From: Desulfobacteraceae bacterium UBA2771
GTDB taxonomy: Bacteria > Desulfobacterota > Desulfobacteria > Desulfobacterales > Desulfosarcinaceae
Direction: 5' to 3'
NCBI GenBank assembly: GCA_002352605.1
Contig: DEIP01000169.1
Location: 1-6,531 of the forward strand
Length of the DNA: 6,531 nt
The notes beneath the pieces were generated by a model. That model had not been told where the DNA came from. It did not search any database and worked only from the letters and a program-made list of their open reading frames with translations. This document shows, in pieces, positions 1-6,127 of the stretch (position 1 is the first letter of the stretch; each line of letters begins with the position of its first letter). The position numbers were made by a program, and so were the translations under genes.

Positions 1-524
1 CCCACGCAGTAGACCGACAGCAGGCTCAAGTCGTGGATGTGCAGGTCCCCGTCGGCATGGGCCCGTCGAATCTCTGGCGGATAGATTTTGTTGAGCCAGT
101 ATTCGGCGGTGACATCCGAAGAGATATAATTATTGAGTCCTTGCAGGGAGTAGCACATGTTGCTGTTCTCTTTGATCTTCCAATCCAACTTGCGGATATA
201 GTGCTCCACCAGGTCCACTTGCGCTTCGGTGGCGATGCGCCTGATCTGTGCGTGCTGCTCCCGATAGATGATGTAGGCCTTGGCGGTTTTGTAAAAGGGA
301 GAGTCCAGCAGCACTCGCTCCACGATATCCTGGATCTCCTCCACCTCCGGGGTGGGACCCGGGTAAAGCTCATGGGCCAACGTGAGGACCCGCAGGGTCA
401 TCTTTTTGGCTTCTCGATCTCCGAATTCTCCCGAGGCATGACCCGCTTTGGCGATGGCGGTGGTGATCTTGGATGGGACAAACTCGACAATTCGACTGTC
501 ACGCTTTTTGATTTGTTCAATCAC
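1..524 (-). CDS. nrdD: Anaerobic (class III) ribonucleoside-triphosphate reductase, N-terminal part; continues past the left edge
   Basis: Glycyl-radical enzyme that reduces ribonucleoside triphosphates to deoxynucleotides without oxygen. I translated it by hand from GTG 522-524: 174 complete codons, with the C-terminal part outside the window. Residues about 3-95 form an ATP-cone (begins MIEQIKKRDSRIVEF, ends KTAKAYIIYREQ), the allosteric domain that senses ATP/dATP. Residues 121-174 give the conserved start of the catalytic domain (NMCYSLQGLNNYI, AEYWLNKIYP, HADGDLHIHDL). The GTG start is supported by GAGGAG (complement of 531-536) six bases upstream and by an in-frame TAA just beyond, with no ATG between. 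The catalytic cysteines and the C-terminal glycyl-radical loop lie off the window, so activity cannot be judged here. The partner activase NrdG is not visible and may lie downstream, off the left edge. Divergent from nrdJ; paired NrdR-like boxes lie upstream. Confidence 0.93.
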   Translation of the reverse strand, partial: MIEQIKKRDSRIVEFVPSKITTAIAKAGHASGEFGDREAKKMTLRVLTLAHELYPGPTPEVEEIQDIVERVLLDSPFYKTAKAYIIYREQHAQIRRIATEAQVDLVEHYIRKLDWKIKENSNMCYSLQGLNNYISSDVTAEYWLNKIYPPEIRRAHADGDLHIHDLSLLSVYCV

Positions 525-679
525 GGATGTCTCCTCGGGTGTAATATTCGGTTTTGATTATTAAAAATGACGAAGAAATGTAGTTGCCGGCATTTTTCTA
601 TGGCGTGCAGCACATCGGGCAACTCTGAATACGGTGTAATTGCAGCCCAACGGATGAAACGGCAGTGACGCATTACCTA

Positions 680-695
680 CAACAAGATGTTGTTG
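680..695 (-). promoter_or_regulatory. NrdR-box-like palindrome, promoter-proximal site of nrdD
   Basis: Read on the plus strand, ACAACAAGATGTTGTTGT (679-696) is an inverted repeat with seven-base arms. The core CAAGATGTTG differs by one base from CAATATGTTG in the best nrdJ-side box. The 16-mer matches about 10 of 16 positions of the published NrdR consensus acaCwAtATaTwGtgt. Its centre is exactly 31 bp from the centre of the second site at 711-726, the three-turn spacing known for NrdR operator pairs. It lies just downstream of a minus-strand TTGACA, so bound repressor would cover the promoter spacer. Sites were found by eye. Confidence 0.6.
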
Positions 696-697
696 TC

Positions 698-703
698 TGT
701 CAA
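698..703 (-). promoter_or_regulatory. Putative -35 element for nrdD
   Basis: The complement of 698-703 reads TTGACA, a perfect sigma-70 -35 hexamer pointing toward nrdD. It is preceded by AAAAATTTCC, almost the same context as the nrdJ-side TTGACA (AAAAATTTC). No convincing -10 was found: GGTAAT has a 20-base spacer and TAGGTA is a poor match. If this is the promoter, the nrdD transcript carries a leader of roughly 140 bases before the GTG start. Confidence 0.45.
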
Positions 704-710
704 GGAAATT

Positions 711-726
711 TTTCCATATGTAGTGG
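711..726 (-). promoter_or_regulatory. NrdR-box-like palindrome, distal site of nrdD
   Basis: The plus-strand 16-mer TTTCCATATGTAGTGG matches the NrdR consensus acaCwAtATaTwGtgt at about 11 of 16 positions. The right half (ATATGTAGTG) is strong and the left half weak. It is 31 bp centre to centre from 680-695 and lies upstream of the minus-strand TTGACA at 698-703. A single site this degenerate would mean little. The spacing and the matching layout at nrdJ carry the argument. Confidence 0.55.
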
Positions 727-821
727 GTTTGATTGACCATCCAGGGGTAACCAACGCCTTGTGATTGATGGAAAAACCATAGCTTCCCGTGCCGTTTTCA
801 GACCTGTGGTTGCCTGAATTC

Positions 822-844
822 CACAACATTTTCGCATGGTTGTG
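822..844. repeat. Inverted repeat next to the nrdJ-side NrdR boxes
   Basis: CACAACAT (822-829) and ATGGTTGTG (836-844) form arms that are complementary over eight pairs with one bulged G, around a six-base loop. The left arm is the reverse complement of ATGTTGTG, the same half-site found in the box at 846-861, which begins two bases further on. It could be an extra operator or a degenerate half-site pair. Its odd length and 25-bp offset from the neighbouring box do not fit the usual NrdR geometry. Confidence 0.35.
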
Positions 845-845
845 A

Positions 846-861
846 TGCGCATATGTTGTGC
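846..861 (+). promoter_or_regulatory. NrdR-box-like site, distal site of nrdJ
   Basis: The 16-mer TGCGCATATGTTGTGC has a strong right half (ATATGTTGTG) and a poor left half, about 9-10 of 16 positions against the NrdR consensus. It is 31 bp centre to centre, 15 bases edge to edge, from the much better box at 877-892. That is the helical phasing seen for NrdR pairs in other bacteria. Confidence 0.6.
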
Positions 862-871
862 TAAAAATTTC

Positions 872-877
872 TTGACA
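872..877 (+). promoter_or_regulatory. Putative -35 element for nrdJ
   Basis: TTGACA, a perfect -35 hexamer, lies between the two NrdR-like boxes, and its last base is the first base of the proximal box. At 17-base spacing the -10 window (895-900, GAAATC) is a poor match. An alternative reading is TACAAT at 878-883 as the -10 with TTGTGC (856-861) as the -35. Either promoter would be covered by repressor bound at the boxes. The exact start site is unresolved. Confidence 0.45.
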
Positions 878-892
878 TACAATATGTTGTAT
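877..892 (+). promoter_or_regulatory. NrdR box, promoter-proximal site of nrdJ
   Basis: ATACAATATGTTGTAT matches the NrdR consensus acaCwAtATaTwGtgt at about 13 of 16 positions. Extended to CATACAATATGTTGTATG (876-893) it is palindromic at 16 of 18 positions. NrdR is the zinc-ribbon/ATP-cone repressor of ribonucleotide reductase genes, and an nrdJ gene directly downstream is its expected target. This is the strongest of the four boxes. It lies inside the open frame that extends upstream of nrdJ, which argues against any start codon before it. Confidence 0.75.
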
Positions 893-925
893 GAGAAATC
901 TGGATCGTACACTCGGATCCGAACC

Positions 926-954
926 ATCGATCGATCGATCGACCAACCAACCAA
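926..954. repeat. Short tetranucleotide tandem repeats, (ATCG)4 then (CCAA)3
   Basis: Four copies of ATCG (926-941) are followed, after one A, by three copies of CCAA (943-954). The tract ends two bases before GGAG (956-959), the presumed nrdJ ribosome binding site, so it lies in the 5' untranslated leader. Copy numbers are low. It may be chance or a small slippage-prone tract. Unit changes would not shift the nrdJ reading frame if translation starts at 962 or 971. Confidence 0.7.
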
Positions 955-970
955 CGGAGTGATGACCCCT

Positions 971-3451
971 ATGACACGGAAAGATAAAATCCTCATCGTG
1001 GACGATGGAAAGGTGGACCTGAACACCCATGTCTGGGATGATCAGGTTTTCTGCAAGAGCCTCATCGGCGCCAATGCCGTCAATAATCGCCAGGCCAAAG
1101 AGATCGCCCGATTCATTCGATCCACCATCGAGCGCATGGACCTTGGGCACATCACCTCGCCGATGGTGGACGAGATGGTCAAGGCCAAGCTGGCCGAATA
1201 CGGCCTGGATGCCCGGATTCCGGTGCGATTGACCCGGGACATGTTCGTGAAAGACGGTCTCGATCTTTCCCCTAATGCCAAAACCGTATTGGAACGGCGC
1301 TATCTGAAAAAAGATACGGACGGCCGGATCCAGGAGATGCCGGCACAGATGTTTCACCGGGTCGCCGACCACATCGCCCGGGCGGAGATGAATTACGACG
1401 ATAACGCCGATGTCAAGAACGTTGCCGAACAATTCTATGCCCTGATGGCGGATTTCAGGTTTTTGCCCAACTCGCCCACGCTGATGAATGCCGGCAGGCG
1501 CCTGGGGCAACTGGCGGCCTGTTTTGTATTGCCCATCGAAGACAGCATGGAGGGCATTTTCGATTCGCTCAAAAATGCCGCTATTATTCACAAATCGGGT
1601 GGTGGCACCGGTTTCTCATTTTCCCGGCTGCGGCCCAAAAACTCCATGGTGGGTACCACCGGCGGCATTGCCTCCGGTCCTATCTCCTTCATGAAGATCT
1701 TCAACACGGCCACTGAGCAGGTCAAGCAGGGCGGCACCCGGCGCGGCGCCAACATGGCAATTCTGCGGGTGGACCACCCGGACATTCAGGAGTTCATCCA
1801 CTGCAAGGCTACCCATACCGAGTTGAACAACTTCAACATTTCCGTGGGCATTACCGAGGCCTTCATGGAAGCGGTTAACGCCGAAGCCATGTACGACCTG
1901 GTGGATCCTCGGAACGGCAAACCGGTGGGGGCGCTCAATGCCCGGGAGATCTATGAGGCACTGGTCGAACAAGCCTGGAAAAACGGCGACCCGGGCATCA
2001 TTTTTCTTGACCGCATCAACCGCGACAACCCCACCCCTGCGTTGGGCGAGATCGAAAGCACCAATCCTTGTGGTGAGCAACCCCTTTTACCGATGGAAGC
2101 CTGCAATCTGGGGTCCATCAATCTTTCCAAATTGGTGGTTGAAAAACAGGGCAAAACCAGACTCGACTATGATGCCCTGAAATCAACCGTATGGACCGCG
2201 GTGCGCTTTCTGGATGACACCATCGACATGTCCCGTTACCCCTTAGCGGCCATCGACCGGATGGTCAAGGGGAACCGAAAGATCGGCCTGGGGATCATGG
2301 GGTTTGCCGATCTGTTGTTCCAGCTGCGCATTCCTTACAACAGCGAAATGGCCCTGGTCCTGGCCGAGGAGGTCATGGGCTTTATCCAGGTCGAATCCCA
2401 CCAGGCATCTCTGGCTCTGGCCAAGCAGCGCGGGGTGTTTCCCAACTATGGGAAAAGCCGCTTTTGCGACGACCGTGCGGCCGCCTATCGCAACGCCACC
2501 ACCACCACCATAGCCCCTACGGGAACACTGAGTATTATCAGCAACTGCTCGTCGGGCATCGAACCGCTTTTTGCCCTGAGCTTCGTGCGCACGGTCATGG
2601 ACAACGACGAGCTTATGGAAGTCAATCCCCATTTCGAGGCCGTGGCCAGACAACAGGGATTTTATTCCGAAGCGTTGATGGAGGCCATTGCCGGCGCCGG
2701 AACCATTGCCCACATGGACGAAATCCCGGATGCGGTGAAACAGGTGTTTGTCACCGCACACGATATCTCTCCGGAATGGCACCTTCGCATGCAGGCGGCC
2801 TTTCAAAAACATACGGATAACGCCGTTTCCAAGACGGTCAACCTGGCCCGGGACGCCACGGTGGCGGATGTACGGAAGATTTACGATCTGGCCTGGGAAC
2901 TTGACTGCAAAGGCGTGACGATCTACCGGGACGGCAGCAAGGAGAACCAGGTGCTCTCCTTATCAACGGCCGAAAAGGAGGAGGATGCCTTCATGATCGC
3001 TGTCCGCAAGCGACCCGATACCCTGGACGGATTTACCACCCGGGTGAAGACCGGACTGGGGCAGCTTTATGTGACGGTGACCGAATACCACGGCAAGCCC
3101 TTCGAGGTATTCGCCACCATCGGCAAGTCAGGCCGCTCCACCACTGCCAAAACCGAGGCCATTGGTCGGCTGGTCTCCCTGGCCTTTCGATCCGGAGTTA
3201 CCGCAGACAAAGTGGTGGATCAGCTCAAGGGGATCGGCGGTGAACATCCCATCTTTCAAAATGGGGGCCTGGTGCTCTCCATTCCCGATGCCATCGCCCG
3301 GGTATTGGAGAATCGCTATCTCAAAGACGGGCAAATTAAAAGAGAGGGCGGTAGTCTGATGGGTGAAATCTGCCCCGAGTGTAGCCGGACCATCAGCTTC
3401 GAAGAGGGGTGCATGACCTGCCATTTTTGCGGGTTCACCAAATGCGGATAG
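971..3451 (+). CDS. nrdJ: Adenosylcobalamin-dependent (class II) ribonucleotide reductase
   Basis: Reduces ribonucleotides to deoxyribonucleotides using a thiyl radical generated from adenosylcobalamin, so it works with or without oxygen. Numbering from ATG 971 (826 aa): N-terminal region with weak ATP-cone-like character (about 1-100), then LPNSPTLMNAG; redox pair C184 (in AACFVLP) and C378 (in EACNLGSINL); N365-P-C367-G-E369, giving the radical cysteine and glutamate; phosphate-binding loop APTGT at 515-519. A TSCPD-type domain follows at about 684-757. The tail has cysteines at 801, 804, 814, 817, 820 and 825 (ending CGFTKCG), used to re-reduce the active site or bind metal. All key residues are present. 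The frame stays open back to an ATG at 836, but the NrdR box and promoter lie in that stretch. ATG 971 is 11 bases after GGAG (956-959); ATG 962 is an alternative only two bases from it. No terminator follows. Confidence 0.95.
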   Translation: MTRKDKILIVDDGKVDLNTHVWDDQVFCKSLIGANAVNNRQAKEIARFIRSTIERMDLGHITSPMVDEMVKAKLAEYGLDARIPVRLTRDMFVKDGLDLSPNAKTVLERRYLKKDTDGRIQEMPAQMFHRVADHIARAEMNYDDNADVKNVAEQFYALMADFRFLPNSPTLMNAGRRLGQLAACFVLPIEDSMEGIFDSLKNAAIIHKSGGGTGFSFSRLRPKNSMVGTTGGIASGPISFMKIFNTATEQVKQGGTRRGANMAILRVDHPDIQEFIHCKATHTELNNFNISVGITEAFMEAVNAEAMYDLVDPRNGKPVGALNAREIYEALVEQAWKNGDPGIIFLDRINRDNPTPALGEIESTNPCGEQPLLPMEACNLGSINLSKLVVEKQGKTRLDYDALKSTVWTAVRFLDDTIDMSRYPLAAIDRMVKGNRKIGLGIMGFADLLFQLRIPYNSEMALVLAEEVMGFIQVESHQASLALAKQRGVFPNYGKSRFCDDRAAAYRNATTTTIAPTGTLSIISNCSSGIEPLFALSFVRTVMDNDELMEVNPHFEAVARQQGFYSEALMEAIAGAGTIAHMDEIPDAVKQVFVTAHDISPEWHLRMQAAFQKHTDNAVSKTVNLARDATVADVRKIYDLAWELDCKGVTIYRDGSKENQVLSLSTAEKEEDAFMIAVRKRPDTLDGFTTRVKTGLGQLYVTVTEYHGKPFEVFATIGKSGRSTTAKTEAIGRLVSLAFRSGVTADKVVDQLKGIGGEHPIFQNGGLVLSIPDAIARVLENRYLKDGQIKREGGSLMGEICPECSRTISFEEGCMTCHFCGFTKCG

Positions 3452-3646
3452 CGATTACCCACCCAGAGATGGCATTTTTTGGCCCAGTCCCGCGTTCTCG
3501 CTCAGTTGCAATCCTCGACGTATCGCCGCTACGCCTGCGGTCTAAATATCGCTGCGGCCTTGACCTGAACCAGAATCTACCATCTCCGGACGGGCAATAG
3601 ACAGGCCCTGTAGGCTAAAGGTGCTTATGAACGAGACGGGGCGCGT
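3452..3646. other. Non-coding gap between convergent nrdJ and the chaN-like gene; repeat-like GC-rich segment
   Basis: No gene is supported here. The segment at about 3481-3595 has a composition unlike the flanking coding sequence. It includes CGTA (3519-3522) and TACG (3530-3533) able to pair around a seven-base loop, and two similar motifs, CCTGCGGTC and GCTGCGGCC. It resembles short dispersed intergenic elements I associate with sulfate-reducing Deltaproteobacteria, but this is memory and not a search result. No hairpin followed by a T-run, in either direction, is good enough to call a terminator, although two genes end here. Confidence 0.35.
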
Positions 3647-4573
3647 TTACGGTTTCTTCATCGCGCCGGCCCGCATCGGATGGTGGGAGATGCGCGTGTC
3701 CGGTGTCACCCACAGGTAGTCGGCCCAGGATAGGTCGGCCTCACCGCCCACCGGCGCCGGGTAGATCGTCTTGAAGGGGGCATCGGTGCGGGCAAAGGCC
3801 CGGTTGGGGATGCCGAATTTTCGGGTGATGTGCCCGTTTCCCGCTAGCACCACCATCTTTCCCGATCCCAGGTTGTTGGCGATGGATTCGGCCATGGCAT
3901 CTTCCCAAGTACACTGGGCTTCGTAGAAGTGGGCGAAGTTTTCCCGGCCCCGGATGGTGTGCATCTTGAAAATATCCTCCACATAAGCCCGGTGGTCGGC
4001 ATCGGTGGTGTCGACGGTCTCGGGCAGGTGGCGGCGATCATTTTCGCACAGGCTATTGATGCCGCCCACGCTGATCTTGCCGGGGATGTGGAAGGGTACA
4101 TTCAGGGCGATGATCCGTATTCCGTTTTCTTTTGCAAATTCCAGGATTTCGCGGTACAGGCCATAATCGAAGCGCCAGTTGGCGTACCAGTGGGTCTTCT
4201 CGATGAACGTGATTTCGTCCATTTCGCCGGCGGTCCACTGGTCCAGCACCGGTTGGTAAGTGTGATCGAACATCTCCATGCCGATGGTCAGATTGGGTGT
4301 GGTTTTCGCAAAGGCCTTGATGATTTCCAATTGAATAGCGTGGTGGGCGGGGTTGGTATGGTTTTCTCCCACATAGACCACGCGGGTCTCGGCAAGGCTG
4401 GTGATCAACTGCTGCCGGGATATCACCGAAGCGCTATCGGTCTTCAAGATGGTGTTTTCCATCAGTCGGGTCGGATTATTCTTGATGGAGAGGGTTTTCG
4501 GGGTCACGGCGCATCCGCCGGCGCAAAACATCACCAGCGCGATTACCGCCAAAAGCGGATGCCGGCAAGGCAT
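3647..4573 (-). CDS. ChaN/Tiki-superfamily lipoprotein, possibly haem- or iron-linked
   Basis: ChaN-family proteins are membrane-anchored lipoproteins; Campylobacter ChaN binds haem and is tied to iron uptake. From ATG 4573 the product is 308 aa. A signal sequence (about 1-20) ends in a lipobox-like AGGC with C21 as the lipidation site. The body shows the family motifs: VVYVGENH (65-72) followed by HH (78-79), GMEMFD (98-103), ALNVP (156-160), EAQCTWEDAMAESI (218-231) and VVLAGNGH (241-248) near GIP. The start is uncertain: ATG 4573 fits the signal peptide, but its AAAGG abuts the codon. ATG 4618 would add 15 residues, and ATG 4717 would overlap the divergent gene. I saw no iron or haem transport gene alongside, so the role in this organism is open. 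Convergent with nrdJ. Confidence 0.85.
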   Translation of the reverse strand: MPCRHPLLAVIALVMFCAGGCAVTPKTLSIKNNPTRLMENTILKTDSASVISRQQLITSLAETRVVYVGENHTNPAHHAIQLEIIKAFAKTTPNLTIGMEMFDHTYQPVLDQWTAGEMDEITFIEKTHWYANWRFDYGLYREILEFAKENGIRIIALNVPFHIPGKISVGGINSLCENDRRHLPETVDTTDADHRAYVEDIFKMHTIRGRENFAHFYEAQCTWEDAMAESIANNLGSGKMVVLAGNGHITRKFGIPNRAFARTDAPFKTIYPAPVGGEADLSWADYLWVTPDTRISHHPMRAGAMKKP

Positions 4574-4643
4574 CCTTTCTATCGGACAGTGTGGTTGTAA
4601 GTCGAAAAATAAGGTCATAGGCAAACAGATCCCGGAGGTGTGC

Positions 4644-4889
4644 GTGAAAGTGAAATTCAAAAGCGAACTGCTTTTCCGTAGGGCAATCATCCCGTGGTAC
4701 GATACGGACCCCGCCATGCTGTTGACCCTGGCTTTTGCCGTGGCGGCGCTGCTGTTCAGCCTCTTCGGCGTGGCTGCAGTCCTGGATACGCCTCACTACC
4801 ATGCCGCCATCTGGGTGCCCGGTTTGCTGGGGATCCTGTCTCTGACCATCACCATTTCCATGCTCATTCGCCTGATCGGAAGAAGCTGA
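4644..4889 (+). CDS. Small two-helix membrane protein of unknown function
   Basis: 81 aa, starting at GTG 4644 with GGAGG (4634-4638) five bases upstream, a strong ribosome binding site that fixes the start better than GTG 4650 or any earlier in-frame codon. The basic N-terminus (MKVKFKSELLFRR) leads into a PWYD motif (17-20). Two hydrophobic helices follow at about 24-47 and 55-77, joined by a short loop (LDTPHYHAAIW), and the protein ends in RLIGRS. Positive charges at both ends suggest both termini are cytoplasmic. I do not recognise the family. It is divergent from the ChaN-like gene, with 70 bases between starts, and convergent with the thioredoxin-like gene, 19 bases away. The shared upstream gap has only weak promoter candidates, such as TTGTAA at 4595 with TAGGCA at 4618. 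Confidence 0.8.
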   Translation: MKVKFKSELLFRRAIIPWYDTDPAMLLTLAFAVAALLFSLFGVAAVLDTPHYHAAIWVPGLLGILSLTITISMLIRLIGRS

Positions 4890-4908
4890 ACCGGATCGAC
4901 CTCCCTTA

Positions 4909-5385
4909 TTACTCCTTTTCCACAAACGTCTTGAAGCTTATGGACCGGTAACTGTCGGTACTGATATATTTGAGAATTTTTAGCATCTCCTCCGAAGTAA
5001 TATACCCGGGACGGTTGCCGATCCGGTCTCCGTTTTCGGAGATGAACCAGGTGCTGGGAAGCCCCCTGACATCGTACTTGGCCGCAATTTTTTGCTCCTT
5101 ATCCGAGTTGACACTGATGGGAACAAAGTTGCGGTTGACGTAGGCAATGACCGTTGGATTTTGAAAAGTCTCTTTTTCCATTTGAAGACAATAACGGCAC
5201 CAGTCGGCATTGAAGACGAGAAAAACCTTTTTGTTTTCGGTTTCTCCCCGCTGCCTGCCTTCGGTGTAGGACAACCACTGGATACCGCCGTCGCCGGTCT
5301 GGGCCGCAACAGCCTCGACAGCCCCTGTAAACAGGGTAGCTGCCAGTGCCAGGGCCATCGCCGTCCGGGTCCATTTTTTTATCAT
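4909..5385 (-). CDS. Exported thioredoxin-like protein, periplasmic thiol reductase
   Basis: 158 aa. A Sec signal peptide (MIKKWTRT, then a hydrophobic stretch, cleavage near AVA/A at about 27-29) sends a thioredoxin fold to the periplasm. The active site is W62-C63-R-Y-C66 within FNADWCRYC, and the cis-proline is P110 in GLPST. The order YTEGRQRGETENKKVFLVF, CxxC, then KYDVRGLPSTWFI resembles the C-terminal (gamma) thioredoxin domain of DsbD and related reductases. It probably takes electrons from CcdA, encoded just upstream, and passes them to periplasmic disulfides, such as apocytochrome c or other oxidised thiols. The target is not evident from context. The ribosome binding site AGGAAA includes the last two bases of the ccdA stop codon, nine bases before the ATG, which suggests translational coupling. 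Last gene of the visible operon. Confidence 0.9.
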   Translation of the reverse strand: MIKKWTRTAMALALAATLFTGAVEAVAAQTGDGGIQWLSYTEGRQRGETENKKVFLVFNADWCRYCLQMEKETFQNPTVIAYVNRNFVPISVNSDKEQKIAAKYDVRGLPSTWFISENGDRIGNRPGYITSEEMLKILKYISTDSYRSISFKTFVEKE

Positions 5386-5397
5386 GGCTTATGTTTC

Positions 5398-6096
5398 CTA
5401 TACGCTGATCAGACTCAGTTTGTTGGTAACCAGCAGCAGGCCGAGGATCAGCAGCAGCACGCCTGCGGTCAGGTTAATATACTTTATCGACCCTGAAGCC
5501 TTTTTGATGAGGGTTAACAGTGAATCAACAAATACCGAAAGTACCAAGAAGGGGATAGCCAATCCCGCGGCATAGACGGACAGCAGGACCACGCCATTGG
5601 CTATCGTCTCCTGATTGCCCGCCACGATGAGGATAGACCCCAACAGCGGCCCGATGCATGGGCTCCATCCTGCCCCGAAGGCCATGCCCACGAAAAAAGT
5701 TCCCAGAAAGTGGAGGGGCTTTTTTTGTACCTGAAACCGACGTTCAAACTCCAGGGGCTTGAAGCGGATCAGCCCGGTCATGTGAATGCCGAAAAAGATG
5801 ATCAGTACGCCGCCGATGATTCGTATCCAATCCCGGTATTTGAAGATGGCCCCTCCGATGAATGAGGCAGACGCACCCATCAGAATGAAAACCAAAGAAA
5901 AACCAAGAACATAACTCAAGGTGGTCGCTATGACCCGGGCGCGGATCCGCCTGGTGTGGACACCGGTCAATTCATCCAGCGACAGTCCGGTGATAAAGGT
6001 AAAATAAGCCGGTATCAACGGCAGGATGCACGGCGAAAAAAATGAGAGCAATCCCGCAACCAGGGCTGCCGGATAAGAGATCGATTCTGTGAACAT
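5398..6096 (-). CDS. ccdA: CcdA-type membrane thiol-electron transporter (cytochrome c biogenesis/DsbD core)
   Basis: Integral membrane protein that carries reducing equivalents from cytoplasmic thioredoxin across the inner membrane to periplasmic thioredoxin-like partners. 232 aa with six predicted helices, at about 8-32, 57-82, 91-110, 129-160, 166-190 and 205-226. The two redox cysteines sit in the family motifs SPCILPLIPAY (C23) and GWSPCIGPLLG (C147). Length and motifs fit stand-alone CcdA and not full DsbD, which carries its own alpha and gamma domains; here the gamma-like function is supplied by the next gene, 12 bases downstream. ATG 6096 is the only sensible start; GGAGG (6110-6114) is 13 bases upstream, a little far. 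It follows the MauE-like gene in the same direction, suggesting one transcript. Which final pathway it serves, cytochrome c maturation or another, cannot be told from the window. Confidence 0.93.
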   Translation of the reverse strand: MFTESISYPAALVAGLLSFFSPCILPLIPAYFTFITGLSLDELTGVHTRRIRARVIATTLSYVLGFSLVFILMGASASFIGGAIFKYRDWIRIIGGVLIIFFGIHMTGLIRFKPLEFERRFQVQKKPLHFLGTFFVGMAFGAGWSPCIGPLLGSILIVAGNQETIANGVVLLSVYAAGLAIPFLVLSVFVDSLLTLIKKASGSIKYINLTAGVLLLILGLLLVTNKLSLISV

Positions 6097-6127
6097 GCGT
6101 CCGGTGTATCCTCCGGTGTTGTTGGCT

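Noticed and set aside
33..557. Plus-strand 174-aa open frame at the left edge
   Set aside because: It is antisense to nrdD, whose minus-strand translation is unmistakable and has its own ribosome binding site and GTG start.
554..567. FNR-type site (TTGAT-N4-ATCAA) upstream of nrdD
   Set aside because: The left half matches but the right half is AAAAA, only three of five. It also lies within the presumed leader about 30 bases from the start codon.
585..592. TGCCGGCA palindrome followed by T-run
   Set aside because: Only eight bases with no loop, inside the nrdD leader and antisense to it; too little to call a terminator or operator.
525..670. Cobalamin riboswitch in the nrdD leader
   Set aside because: The leader appears too short and I found no B12-box-like conserved core; TCACTGCC near 660 is not enough.
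677..1591. Minus-strand 304-aa open frame across the nrdD-nrdJ gap
   Set aside because: Mostly antisense to conserved nrdJ sequence and crosses the regulatory boxes; no family features in the translation.
2243..2812. Minus-strand 189-aa open frame inside nrdJ
   Set aside because: Antisense of the conserved class II catalytic core; composition typical of a shadow frame.
3422..3500. Rho-independent terminator after nrdJ
   Set aside because: There is a run of T at 3475-3480 but no stable GC-rich stem directly before it.
3929..4600. Plus-strand 223-aa open frame opposite the ChaN-like gene
   Set aside because: Antisense to a protein with clear family motifs and a lipoprotein signal; no ribosome binding site of note.
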